From positions 1-7,183 of the forward strand of contig JAEZBH010000300.1 of NCBI GenBank assembly GCA_023427285.1: DNA of 7,183 nucleotides. Direction: 5' to 3'. The notes under the pieces were generated by a model. It was not told the DNA's origin. It made no database searches and saw only the letters and a list, made by a program, of their open reading frames with translations. A program made the translations under genes and the position numbers. Source of the DNA: Pseudomonadota bacterium. Lineage in GTDB: Bacteria > Pseudomonadota > Alphaproteobacteria > Sphingomonadales > Sphingomonadaceae. Below are positions 1-6,472 of the stretch, in pieces; the first letter of the stretch is position 1; each line of letters opens with the position of its first letter.

Positions 1-994
1 CCATCTCCACCACCACCCGGCCTCGAACCCGACCAGCCAGAAACTCCGGCGCAAGCGCAGTCACCTCAGAGAGCTTGATCGTGCGGGTCATGGACTTGAG
101 CTTGTCGCGATCGATCAGCTGGTCAAGGCGCAGCCAGGCCTCGCGGCGCAGGGCCATGGGAGCCTGAACGGAATTAACGCCAGCCAACGTGACCGCGCGC
201 AGGATGAACGGCATGACCGTTGTCGGCAGGTCCGCCCCTTGCGCCAGCCCGCAGGCGGCAACACAGCCGCCGTAGCGCGTCTGGGAGAGCACATTGGCCA
301 GCGTATACGACCCTGCCGTGTCGATTGCGCCCATCCACCGCTCCTTGCCCAGCGGTTTGCCGGGGCCGGCCAGCTCGCGGCGAGCAATGACATCCTCCGC
401 GCCCAGAGATTTCAGATATGCCGCCTCCTCGGGGCGGCCGGTCGAGGCGACCACCTTGTAGCCAAGCGCTGACAGAAGCGAGATCTCAACGCTGCCAACG
501 CCCCCTGCCGCGCCGGTCACGAGCACCTGCCCCTCGGTCTGGTGAACGCCGTGGCGCTCCAGCGCCATCACGCACAGCATGGCGGTAAAGCCTGCCGTGC
601 CGAGCGCCATGGCCTCGAACGGGGTGATGTTCTCCAGCGGCACCAGCCACTTGCCCTGCACGCGGGCGCGTTCGGCATAACCGCCGTAATGGGTTTCGCT
701 GAGGCCATAGCCGTTCAGCACCACCGCATCGCCGGGCTTGAAATCCGGGTGGCTGGAGGAGCGCACGCGCCCTGCCAGATCGATGCCGGGGATCATGGGA
801 TAGGTTCGGGCGACAGGGGCCGCCCCGGTGAGCGCAAGACCATCCTTGTAGTTCATGCAGGAATGGCTGACGTCCACCACCACGTCGCCATCCATCAGAT
901 CGTCTTCGCGCAAGCAAACGAGGTCGGCTTTCAGCGCCTCGCCCTCCTTGCGCAACATCAGGGCCTGAAATTGATCGTCTGTTTCTTTGCTCAT
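1..994 (-). CDS. acuI: Acrylyl-CoA reductase / YhdH-type quinone oxidoreductase, C-terminal end cut by window edge
   Basis: Cytosolic NADPH-dependent medium-chain dehydrogenase/reductase of the YhdH/AcuI group. Characterised members reduce acryloyl-CoA to propionyl-CoA, for example in 3-hydroxypropionate or DMSP-derived acrylate metabolism. The frame is open from ATG at 994 to base 1, giving 331 residues. The family is usually about 325-330 long, so only the last few residues and the stop lie outside. Visible motifs are the group signature MNYKDGLALTG (47-57), PMIPGIDLAG (66-75) in the GroES-like domain, and the dinucleotide-binding loop VTGAAGGVGS (159-168) followed by an alpha/beta Rossmann region. 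No structural-zinc cysteine cluster is seen, as expected for this group. A strong ribosome site GGGGAGGC lies 6 nt before the ATG. The nfeD-like stop is 16 nt upstream, so this is probably the third gene of that operon. The family call is firm; the exact substrate is inferred. Confidence 0.9.
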   Translation of the reverse strand, partial: MSKETDDQFQALMLRKEGEALKADLVCLREDDLMDGDVVVDVSHSCMNYKDGLALTGAAPVARTYPMIPGIDLAGRVRSSSHPDFKPGDAVVLNGYGLSETHYGGYAERARVQGKWLVPLENITPFEAMALGTAGFTAMLCVMALERHGVHQTEGQVLVTGAAGGVGSVEISLLSALGYKVVASTGRPEEAAYLKSLGAEDVIARRELAGPGKPLGKERWMGAIDTAGSYTLANVLSQTRYGGCVAACGLAQGADLPTTVMPFILRAVTLAGVNSVQAPMALRREAWLRLDQLIDRDKLKSMTRTIKLSEVTALAPEFLAGRVRGRVVVEM

Positions 995-1010
995 CGCAGC
1001 GCCTCCCCGG

Positions 1011-1460
1011 CTATGCGACAGGCTCAACGATCAAAGTGGCCCCATCGGTTCGTACAATGCGCATCACCGTGCCTGCGGGCGCATCCGGCCCGGCCACCTG
1101 CCATACCGTATCATCCAGTTCAGCGCGGCCGCTGCCGTGGAGAATGGGCTCCACCAGCACCACCGTGCGGCCCGGAAGCTGATCGGCGCGGCGGCTGACA
1201 TGGCTTGGGCCGCTGCCCTGATTTTGCAGCGCCCACTTGCGCCCCCACCGCACCGAAACAACGGCCAGCACGGCAAACACCGCAAGCTGGCTCTCCCAGC
1301 CCATGCCCGTCACCAGCGTGGCCAGCCCGGTCAAGCCAGCGGCAACGCCCAGCCACAGCAGGAACGCACCGGGTGCGAGGGTTTCCGCCGCCGCCAGCAC
1401 CAGCGCCGCCACCCACCATGCCCAGTAGGTGAAAAGGCCGCTTATCGCCTCCATGCCCAT
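1011..1460 (-). CDS. NfeD-like short membrane protein (partner of the SPFH protein)
   Basis: A 149-residue protein of the short NfeD type (relatives: E. coli YbbJ). Such proteins are almost always encoded beside a stomatin/paraslipin gene and are thought to assist it at the membrane; the biochemical role is poorly known. Hydrophobic segments at about 12-28, 32-52 and 57-73 form the membrane part. Residues about 94-147 form the expected small beta-barrel (OB-like) domain, with the typical block GRAELDDTVWQV (111-122). I chose the ATG at 1460, 7 nt after the SPFH stop. The SPFH stop itself forms part of a GAGG ribosome site 5 nt before it, which suggests translational coupling. The ATG at 1454 is an alternative that shortens the protein by two residues. 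A longer start at 1517 would overlap the SPFH gene and add an Arg/Pro-rich leader with no support. Confidence 0.88.
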   Translation of the reverse strand: MGMEAISGLFTYWAWWVAALVLAAAETLAPGAFLLWLGVAAGLTGLATLVTGMGWESQLAVFAVLAVVSVRWGRKWALQNQGSGPSHVSRRADQLPGRTVVLVEPILHGSGRAELDDTVWQVAGPDAPAGTVMRIVRTDGATLIVEPVA

Positions 1461-1467
1461 GGCCGCC

Positions 1468-2424
1468 TCACTGACCAGAGGTGCGCGGCAGGCCGGTTGG
1501 CGCTTGCGCGGGCGCATCGTTGCCAGCCACCGCCTTCACCAGTTCGCCGATGCCGCCCAGCGAGCCGACAAGCGCGGTCGATTCCATCGGCATGAAGATG
1601 ACCTTGCTGTTGCGGCTTTCGGCAAAGGCGGTCATCGCCTCCACATACTTCTGGGCGACGAAGTAGTTGATCGCCTGCGCGCTGCCCTTGGCAATGGCCT
1701 CGCTCACCAGTTCGGTTGCCTTGGCTTCGGCCTCTGCCGAGCGCTCGCGGGCTTCGGCGTCACGGAAGGCGGCTTCGCGGCGACCTTCGGCTTCCAGAAT
1801 CTGCGACTGCTTGGCGCCTTCTGCCCGCAGGATTTCCGAGTTCCGCTGGCCCTCGGCTTCCAGAATGGCGGCGCGCTTCTCGCGCTCGGCCTTCATCTGG
1901 CGGGCCATGGCGTTCACGATGTCCTGCGGCGGGCGGATATCCTTGATCTCGACGCGAGTCACCTTCACGCCCCAGCTGTGAGTGGCCTTGTCTACCACCG
2001 TCAGCAGCCGCGCGTTGATGGCGTCGCGCTGCGAGAGCGTCTCGTCCAGATCCATCGAGCCCATCACCGTGCGCAGATTGGTGGTGGTCAGGTTCATGAT
2101 GGCGTTCATCAGGTCAGAGACCTCATAGGCCGCCTTGGCCGAGTCCAGCACCTGAAAGAACACCACGCCGTCCACGCCCACCATGGCGTTGTCGCGGGTG
2201 ATGATTTCCTGCCCCGGAATATCGAGCACCTGCTCCATCATGTTGATGCGGCGGCCAACGCTGTCCACGAACGGCACAATCAGGTGGAAACCCGGCGAAA
2301 GGGTGCTGGTGAAGCGGCAGAACCGCTCAACGGTGTATTCGAACCCCTGCTGAACCGTCACGACGCCCTTCGCCACGACGACAATCGCCACGATTGCCAG
2401 AACGATGAAAAACGCTGAACCCAT
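1468..2424 (-). CDS. qmcA: SPFH/band 7 membrane protein, paraslipin (QmcA/stomatin-like)
   Basis: A 318-residue paraslipin/QmcA-type SPFH protein, anchored by one N-terminal membrane helix (about residues 4-18). The family forms large oligomers at the inner membrane and is linked to membrane microdomains and protein quality control, including FtsH interaction for E. coli QmcA. The SPFH domain covers about 20-190, with the family-typical stretches GFHLIVPFVD (45-54), ITRDNAMVGVDGV (75-87) and WGVKVTRVEIKDIRPP (151-166). Residues about 175-250 form a charged coiled coil with recurring AEG-R/K units (EAEGQR, RAEGAK, EAEGRR). The C-terminal end is Ala/Pro/Gly-rich. The ATG at 2424 has GGGGAGGC 6 nt upstream, the same ribosome site and spacing as acuI. 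It is the first gene of a three-gene operon with the NfeD-like gene and acuI. The family is certain; the symbol rests on resemblance and on the NfeD neighbour. Confidence 0.93.
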   Translation of the reverse strand: MGSAFFIVLAIVAIVVVAKGVVTVQQGFEYTVERFCRFTSTLSPGFHLIVPFVDSVGRRINMMEQVLDIPGQEIITRDNAMVGVDGVVFFQVLDSAKAAYEVSDLMNAIMNLTTTNLRTVMGSMDLDETLSQRDAINARLLTVVDKATHSWGVKVTRVEIKDIRPPQDIVNAMARQMKAEREKRAAILEAEGQRNSEILRAEGAKQSQILEAEGRREAAFRDAEARERSAEAEAKATELVSEAIAKGSAQAINYFVAQKYVEAMTAFAESRNSKVIFMPMESTALVGSLGGIGELVKAVAGNDAPAQAPTGLPRTSGQ

Positions 2425-2481
2425 GAGCCCGCCTCCCCTGTTAGCGCCCCGATCCCGATATCAATGATCTAATGCAAATGC

Positions 2482-2509
2482 ATTGTGACGCATCTGGCAC
2501 AGTTGGCAA
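2482..2509 (-). promoter_or_regulatory. Candidate sigma-70-type promoter of the SPFH-NfeD-acuI operon with a dyad at the -10
   Basis: Read on the minus strand, TTGCCA (2509-2504; 5 of 6 to the -35 consensus) is followed after 16 nt by CACAAT (2487-2482; 4 of 6 to the -10 consensus). This would place the transcript start near 2475, about 50 nt before the SPFH ATG at 2424. An inverted repeat ATGCA-AA-TGCAT (2472-2483) overlaps the proposed -10 and start and could be an operator. This is pattern matching only. Alphaproteobacterial promoters are loose, so confidence is modest. Confidence 0.4.
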
Positions 2510-2511
2510 GC

Positions 2512-2542
2512 ACGGGGGTCTTAACCCCCGCGCCCCCATTCG
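2512..2542 (+). repeat. Diverged third copy of the palindromic repeat
   Basis: GGGGGT-CTTA-ACCCCC (2514-2529) is a 6-bp perfect hairpin followed by CGCGCCCCCATTCG-like sequence. Aligned with the copy at 2631-2667 read on the other strand, it keeps the order GGGTCTT-ACCC, then a GC-rich spacer, then CCCATTCG, with a handful of substitutions and one gap. It lies on the opposite strand to that copy, so the two face each other across about 84 nt. It also sits just upstream of the proposed operon promoter. The relationship is seen in the sequence, but the copy is short and GC-rich, so partial chance similarity is possible. Confidence 0.5.
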
Positions 2543-2630
2543 TTTCAAGCGGCCGCACTCATCCTGCGCTACAGGGCTTGGAATTGAACGTTTGGAGGAG
2601 GGGCAACGGAAACACGGCCCGATCAGCGAA

Positions 2631-2667
2631 TGGGAGTGCAGAGGGTCAAGACCCTCTGCAAAAAGAA
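2631..2667 (-). repeat. Palindromic repeat element downstream of lysR (copy 1)
   Basis: Read on the minus strand this 37-nt element starts TTCTTTTTGCAGAGGGTCT, continues TGA, and ends CCCTCTGCACTCCCA. It contains a perfect 11-bp stem (TGCAGAGGGTC / GACCCTCTGCA, 2637-2660) around two central bases. It begins 24 nt after the lysR stop. It matches the element at 7120-7156 at 34 of 37 positions; the three differences are adjacent and lie in the loop. The T-run lies before the hairpin in the lysR direction, and on the other strand an A-run follows the hairpin, so this is not a standard intrinsic terminator. It looks like a REP-like dispersed extragenic palindrome. Confidence 0.8.
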
Positions 2668-2691
2668 TAAAATATCAAAACCAATCCCGGA

Positions 2692-3600
2692 TCAGCTCTG
2701 ATGAGCGGCAGCTTCGGCCTTGATCCAATTGATGAAGGTCTGAACCTTTTTCTGCCGCCACTGCGGCTCCGGCGCGACAAGGTGATAGCCGAATTCCACC
2801 GCATGGGTGCTGTTCAGCAAACGCACCAGCCGCCCGGCTTCAAGGTCGGCAGCGGCAATGGCGGCCTTGGCCAGCACGACGCCCTTGCCCGCCATGGCAG
2901 CCTCGATGGCCAGCGATGACTGGTTGAAGTGCAGGCCCCGCTCCGGATCGGGATGATCGACGCCTGCCGCCTTCATCCACATCTCCCAGTTGGGGCAGCC
3001 CTCATCGACATCAGAGGCCTCGTCATGGATCAGCGGCAGGTTAACGAGGTCCGCTGCGGTCCTGATCGGGAAGCGCTCCAGCAGCGAGGGTGCGCACGCC
3101 GGATACACATGCTCGTCCAGCAGCTTCTCGCTGACCAGTTCCGGATAGTCCCCGCGCCCGAAACGGATGGCGAGGTCGATGTTCTCCTGCGTGAAATCCA
3201 CCAGCTGCATGGCGGCAAAGATGCGCACCTGCATTTCCGGGTGCTGCTCGGCGAACCGCTCGATCCTCGGCACCAGCCACTTGGCGGCGAACGACGGCGG
3301 CACGCTGATGGTCAGAGCTTTCGACGTTTGCGCCACCTGCAGGGTGCGCACCGCCTCTTCAAACTTCAAAAAGCCATCCCGCAGGGGCGGCAGTGCGCGC
3401 TCGGCCTCCGGCGTCAGCGCCAGATTGCGCCCCAGCCGCTTGAACAGGATGACGCCCAGCAGGTCTTCAAGAGCCCGAATATGCTGGCCAACGGCTGCCG
3501 GCGTCACTGCCAACTCATCGGCAGCCTTGGTGAAAGACAGGTGACGAGCCGCCGCGTCGAACACGCGCAGGGCATTCAGCGGAAGATGAGTGCGCTTCAT
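2692..3600 (-). CDS. LysR-family transcriptional regulator, GcvA-like
   Basis: A 302-residue LysR-type regulator, the usual length. The N-terminal winged helix-turn-helix spans about residues 6-64: LNALRVFDAAARHLSFTKAA (8-27), then DELAVTPAAVGQHIRALEDL with the recognition helix at about 32-46. A linker helix follows, and the substrate-binding-like effector domain covers about 93-296. The N-terminal wording and the effector-domain pattern (ISVPPSFAAKWLVPRI at 98-113, ENIDLAIRFGRGDYP at 139-153) are typical of the GcvA/AmpR group. Many members are annotated GcvA without regulating glycine cleavage, and no gcv genes are in view, so the target and ligand are unknown. No clear ribosome site precedes ATG 3600, but the start fits the family. 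LysR proteins often act on divergent neighbours, so the rightward ORF at 3883 or the promoter region between is a candidate target. The gene is followed by a palindromic repeat. Confidence 0.93.
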   Translation of the reverse strand: MKRTHLPLNALRVFDAAARHLSFTKAADELAVTPAAVGQHIRALEDLLGVILFKRLGRNLALTPEAERALPPLRDGFLKFEEAVRTLQVAQTSKALTISVPPSFAAKWLVPRIERFAEQHPEMQVRIFAAMQLVDFTQENIDLAIRFGRGDYPELVSEKLLDEHVYPACAPSLLERFPIRTAADLVNLPLIHDEASDVDEGCPNWEMWMKAAGVDHPDPERGLHFNQSSLAIEAAMAGKGVVLAKAAIAAADLEAGRLVRLLNSTHAVEFGYHLVAPEPQWRQKKVQTFINWIKAEAAAHQS

Positions 3601-3882
3601 ACTGTTGGGTTAGGGCTTTTCCGCACCCTTGTTCAACTGTTTTTGCAACAACGGCCCCATCAACCGTCTCGCTTGCGGGCCTGCCTGGCGTTTCCGCCCA
3701 CGCTGTAAAGCGAACAGAGATCCCCCAGGCCCACTCAATCTGTCGGAGATTTTTACAACCTTAGCGATAGTTCGCCCAGACCAACCCTACAACCTGTTGA
3801 TTTACCAGGGGCGACCCCGGGTGGCCCAGGAATTGCTTGGGGCATGGTTAATGAATTTTAACGAATTCGTTGGGGGTCCGCC
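3601..3882. promoter_or_regulatory. Divergent intergenic region upstream of lysR
   Basis: This stretch holds the leftward control region of lysR and the rightward control region of the small ORF at 3883. A short dyad TTGTT-N13-AACAA (3629-3651) lies 29-51 nt before the lysR start, in a place suited to autoregulation, but its arms are only 5 bp. A leftward -35-like TTGAAC (3636-3631) has no good -10 partner. No convincing gene is seen: the rightward frame open over 3629-3895 has no family-like sequence and runs through the divergent promoter zone. Confidence 0.4.
3848..3862 (+). promoter_or_regulatory. CtrA-like site (TTAA-N6-TTAAC)
   Basis: TTAA-TGAATT-TTAAC lies 20 nt before the ATG of the small ORF at 3883. 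In alphaproteobacteria the cell-cycle regulator CtrA binds TTAA-N7-TTAAC; the spacing here is 6, which weakens the match. The site also forms an inverted repeat (GTTAA-TGAATT-TTAAC, 3847-3862) and is a clear AT-rich island in GC-rich DNA. A weak promoter could overlap it (TTGCTT at 3833-3838, TTTTAA at 3856-3861, spacing 17). It is a candidate only. Confidence 0.35.
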
Positions 3883-4092
3883 ATGCTCAAGATGACACCG
3901 GCCTTTCCTGTCCAGCATCGGTACGGCACCATGGCTGTTTCCCGGCCCGATCGTTTGCGGCAAGTGCCTGAGGTCACGCCAGCCGAGGCAGACCCGCAAG
4001 AACGCGCCCGTGCATTCTACATCGATCGCATCGGCGAAGCCCGCGTCACCGCCCGGTCGAGCAAGGGCAGCCTCTTGAACATCTCCGCCTGA
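3883..4092 (+). CDS. Small hypothetical protein, 69 residues
   Basis: I do not recognise this protein. Points for it being real: about three quarters of codons end in G or C; a G-rich stretch GGGGGT lies 5 nt before ATG 3883; and an AT-rich promoter-like island lies just upstream. The second half looks protein-like (ADPQERARAFYIDRIGEARV, about 37-56), amphipathic and charged, ending in KGSLLNISA. There is no signal peptide, membrane segment or cysteine motif, so it would be a small soluble protein. An alternative start is ATG 3892. Points against: it is short, no family is recognised, and a 100-codon frame is open on the other strand over the same bases. It is not clearly part of an operon, since the next gene starts 204 nt later. 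Confidence 0.45.
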   Translation: MLKMTPAFPVQHRYGTMAVSRPDRLRQVPEVTPAEADPQERARAFYIDRIGEARVTARSSKGSLLNISA

Positions 4093-4296
4093 GGCCTGCC
4101 GCACAGCGCCGCCCGCCTCATCCCCCTTTCCAAAAATTGCCAGTTGCAGAAATTAATGGTTTGTTGGCGCATTGGGCCTTAACGTGCCCAGCCGGATCAA
4201 ACATCTGCGGTGGATACATCTTGTTATGGGCGCTTCCCGGCCTCATTCCGGCCTCATCACCGCACGCTTTGCTGATGCCGGTCTGCGAGCACGCGC
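4093..4296 (+). promoter_or_regulatory. Upstream region of the GGDEF-EAL-like gene, with an 11-bp tandem repeat
   Basis: About 200 nt without a gene. It contains an AT-rich patch (4128-4163) and a tandem direct repeat of CCGGCCTCAT with an 11-bp period (4237-4246 and 4248-4257), about 40-60 nt before the start codon at 4297. Two sites one helical turn apart could bind a regulator, or the repeat may be incidental. A -10-like TGTTAT (4222-4227) has no convincing -35. I see no terminator or structured RNA here. Confidence 0.3.
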
Positions 4297-5730
4297 ATGA
4301 GCGGCCCTGATCTGTCCCGCCTTGGCGAGCGCATTCGAACGCTGCTCTTCAACCGCGATGCTCTGGCGGGCGATGGAGCGACAATCAGCACCGGCGCACC
4401 CGGCGAAGCGCACGATCCCGACCAGTTTGCCGAAAACCTGAAAACCCTGGCCCATGAATACGGCCAGCTTGCCGTTGGCCGCCTTCAAATTCTTGGATTT
4501 CAGGCGCTTCAGGAGCAGATGGGCGATCACTGGGCCCACTTCGCCGAGCGCGTGCCGGAGGTGATCGAGAGCACCTTCCGCCGCCGCCTCAGCCCCAGCG
4601 ACATGTTCCGGCGCTATGGCGATCTGGTTTATCTCGTCATTTTCAGCGGCCTCAGCCACGACGAAGCCCGCATCAAGGCGCATTTCATCGCCGAGGAGAT
4701 CTGGCAGCAGCTGTTCGGCATGAGCGAGGTGGACGACCGGCTCGACGTCTCCGTGCTGACCATCAATCTGGAAGCCCAGGCCATTGAGCCGCTGGGCGAT
4801 CTGGACGACATCCTTGCGCGCCAGTTCGAGGTTGCCGCCGAGGCCATGTTGGCCGATGACCTGCCTTGGCTGCCCTCTGCGCCGCGCCCGCAGGCCGAGC
4901 CCCGGCCAGACGCTCAGCTTCCCCAGACGCCCTCCCCGCGGCAGGCCAGTCTGCCCGCGCTTGCAACGCGCCCGTCAGGCCAGTCGGCTCTCACCTTCAC
5001 GCCGCTCTGGTCCGTGCGCCGCAATGCCGTCTCGTCCTATTATGCCCGCATGCGCCTCGTGCTCGGGCCGCGCGACGTGCTGTACGGCCACGATATTCTG
5101 CGCCGCACCACCGCCCCGCGCGACACCTACGAGTTCGACCTTGCAACCTTTGTTCGCGTCCATGCGGAAGTGCAGCGCCTCGGGCGGTCCAAGGCGCCAA
5201 CCGCACTCATTTTCCCCGTTCATTACACAACCATGGTCAATCGCGAGGCGCGCCGGGAGTTTCTGAACCTGTGCGCCAGCCTGCCCCGCGCCGCCGTCCG
5301 TCACCTCATCATCGAGGTCAGCGGCTTTGCCGAGGGGTTTCCGCCGCACACCGCCTATGAAATCCGCCACTGGCTGAAGCCGTTTTGCAGAGCCGCCTGG
5401 GCGCAGATCCCGCCGCTGCCCGCCGCCGTGCGCAACATCAAGGAGGCCGGCTTCAGCGCAGTCGGCTTCGATGCCCGGCTCATCAGCCCGACCCGCTTCG
5501 CCTACATTGCCGGACTGTTCGCCGCCGCCGCCCAAAAGAGCGGCATGCGCTGCTACGTCAACGCCATCTGCACGCCCGCTGCCGCCCGTGCCGCCGCCAA
5601 AGCGGGCTTTGACCTGCTCAGCGGCGAGGCCATCCAGCGCCCGATCGACAGAATTCTGCCCCCCTATCACCTGTCGCTGGCAGAAATAGCGCCCGCGCCT
5701 GCGCCATCTCCGGATCCCTCGCAAGCATAA
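4297..5730 (+). CDS. Degenerate GGDEF-EAL tandem protein (predicted catalytically inactive)
   Basis: A 477-residue soluble protein with no signal peptide or membrane helix. Residues about 58-160 follow the course of a GGDEF domain: [20 protein letters not shown], then RRLSPSD and [12 protein letters not shown] (105-116), then a helix [20 protein letters not shown] (108-112) stands where GGDEF should be, so diguanylate cyclase activity is not expected. A Pro/Ala-rich linker covers about 187-230. Residues about 232-452 follow an EAL barrel: YYARMR (248-253) replaces the EALLR motif, LIIEVSG (337-343) matches the lEiTE strand, GFDARLI (390-396) the KIDrsl strand, and [14 protein letters not shown] (437-450) the end GxDxxQGyxxgrP. 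The DDFG and AEGVE metal and catalytic residues are missing. It is probably a binding or scaffold protein derived from c-di-GMP enzymes. An in-frame stop at 4273-4275 makes ATG 4297 the first possible ATG; the ribosome site is weak. queC follows 43 nt later. The fold call is by eye. Confidence 0.75.
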   Translation: MSGPDLSRLGERIRTLLFNRDALAGDGATISTGAPGEAHDPDQFAENLKTLAHEYGQLAVGRLQILGFQALQEQMGDHWAHFAERVPEVIESTFRRRLSPSDMFRRYGDLVYLVIFSGLSHDEARIKAHFIAEEIWQQLFGMSEVDDRLDVSVLTINLEAQAIEPLGDLDDILARQFEVAAEAMLADDLPWLPSAPRPQAEPRPDAQLPQTPSPRQASLPALATRPSGQSALTFTPLWSVRRNAVSSYYARMRLVLGPRDVLYGHDILRRTTAPRDTYEFDLATFVRVHAEVQRLGRSKAPTALIFPVHYTTMVNREARREFLNLCASLPRAAVRHLIIEVSGFAEGFPPHTAYEIRHWLKPFCRAAWAQIPPLPAAVRNIKEAGFSAVGFDARLISPTRFAYIAGLFAAAAQKSGMRCYVNAICTPAAARAAAKAGFDLLSGEAIQRPIDRILPPYHLSLAEIAPAPAPSPDPSQA

Positions 5731-5734
5731 CGCC

Positions 5735-5759
5735 CCCTTGCCCCGAAAGCGCGCAAGGG
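5735..5759 (+). promoter_or_regulatory. Hairpin in the leader just before queC
   Basis: CCCTTGC (5735-5741) pairs perfectly with GCAAGGG (5753-5759) across an 11-nt loop that contains CGAAAG. It lies between the stop of the upstream gene and the queC ribosome site AGGTGG (5764-5769). There is no T-run after it, so it is not an intrinsic terminator. It could modulate readthrough or mRNA processing. It does not resemble a preQ1 riboswitch. Confidence 0.35.
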
Positions 5760-5773
5760 CCATAGGTGGCTTT

Positions 5774-6472
5774 ATGACAAAAGCCGCTGTTGTATTGCTA
5801 AGTGGTGGTCTGGATTCCGCCACCTGTGCCGCCATCGCAAAGAGCGAGGGCTATGACATCTATGCGCTGACCATCAATTACAACCAGCGCAACCGGATCG
5901 AGCTGAACTCCGCCCGCACGCTGGCGGCAAAGTTCGGCGCGAAGGGCCATGTCGAGTTGCCGGTGAACCTGTCGGCCTTCGGCGGCTCGGCGCTCACCGC
6001 TGACATCGACGTGCCCAAGGGCCGCAATGAAGACGAGATGGCGGACGAAATCCCCGTCACCTACGTGCCCGCCCGCAACACGGTGTTTCTGAGCCTGGCG
6101 CTCGGCTGGGCCGAAGTCGTTGGCGCGGAAGACATCTTCATCGGCGTCAACGCGCTCGACTACTCCGGCTACCCCGACTGCCGCCCCGGCTTCATCCGCG
6201 CCTTCGAGGCGATGGCGTTGCAGGCCACCAAGCGCGGCGTCGAGGGCACGTGGAAGCTGACCGTCCACACGCCGCTCATCGAGAAAACCAAGGCAGACAC
6301 CATCAAGACCGGCGTGGCGCTGGGGCTGGATTACGGCCTGACGTGGAGCTGCTACGACCCAACGCCGGACGGCCTGCACTGCGGCCAGTGCGATGCCTGC
6401 AAGCTGCGCCGTCGCGGCTTTGCCGAGGCGGGCGTGCCCGACCCCACCCGCTACGCCTGTGAACCGGCCTGA
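5774..6472 (+). CDS. queC: 7-cyano-7-deazaguanine (preQ0) synthase QueC
   Basis: A 232-residue cytosolic enzyme that converts 7-carboxy-7-deazaguanine to preQ0 using ATP and ammonia, a step in making the tRNA base queuosine. The PP-loop SGGLDS (10-15) binds [16 protein letters not shown] (98-110) is the conserved family block. The zinc site is complete: C193, C203, C206 and C209 (SCYDP...HCGQCDAC). Length is normal for QueC. I chose ATG 5774, which has AGGTGG 4 nt upstream and starts [19 protein letters not shown] start at 5738 would add 12 Arg-rich residues and lies inside a hairpin. One oddity is YNQRN (36-40), where most QueC proteins have YGQRH. The stop overlaps the queE start. The upstream GGDEF-EAL-like gene ends 43 nt before, so the transcript may include it. 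queD and queF are not in the window. Confidence 0.97.
   Translation: MTKAAVVLLSGGLDSATCAAIAKSEGYDIYALTINYNQRNRIELNSARTLAAKFGAKGHVELPVNLSAFGGSALTADIDVPKGRNEDEMADEIPVTYVPARNTVFLSLALGWAEVVGAEDIFIGVNALDYSGYPDCRPGFIRAFEAMALQATKRGVEGTWKLTVHTPLIEKTKADTIKTGVALGLDYGLTWSCYDPTPDGLHCGQCDACKLRRRGFAEAGVPDPTRYACEPA

Noticed and set aside
1429..2418. 329-codon rightward ORF opposite the SPFH gene
   Set aside because: It is the antisense shadow of a clear SPFH gene; high GC content keeps the opposite frame open. It has no family-like sequence and is rich in His and Arg.
2637..2660. Perfect hairpin after lysR as an intrinsic terminator
   Set aside because: In the lysR direction the T-run comes before the stem, not after it; on the other strand an A-run follows. 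Annotated as a repeat instead.
2472..2723. 83-codon rightward ORF in the intergenic region, with a G-rich ribosome-like stretch near 2594
   Set aside because: It runs through both palindromic repeat copies and into the lysR end; the G-rich stretch has no nearby start codon.
2929..3708. 259-codon rightward ORF opposite lysR
   Set aside because: It is a shadow of the LysR gene, whose domains are complete on the minus strand.
3802..4104. 100-codon leftward ORF opposite the 69-residue ORF
   Set aside because: It has no recognisable features, no ribosome site and would cross the AT-rich promoter-like island. The rightward ORF has better placed signals.
5738..5773. TTG start extending queC by 12 residues
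   Set aside because: The extension is Arg-rich, not typical of QueC, lies in a hairpin and lacks a ribosome site, while ATG 5774 has AGGTGG just upstream.
5731..5773. preQ1 riboswitch before queC
   Set aside because: The gap is only 43 nt and lacks the aptamer's A-rich tail and pseudoknot pattern. No candidate is seen upstream of 4297 either.
4975..5835. 286-codon leftward ORF opposite the GGDEF-EAL-like gene and the start of queC
   Set aside because: It crosses two genes and an intergenic gap, with no recognisable protein features; the plus-strand frames carry the domain patterns.
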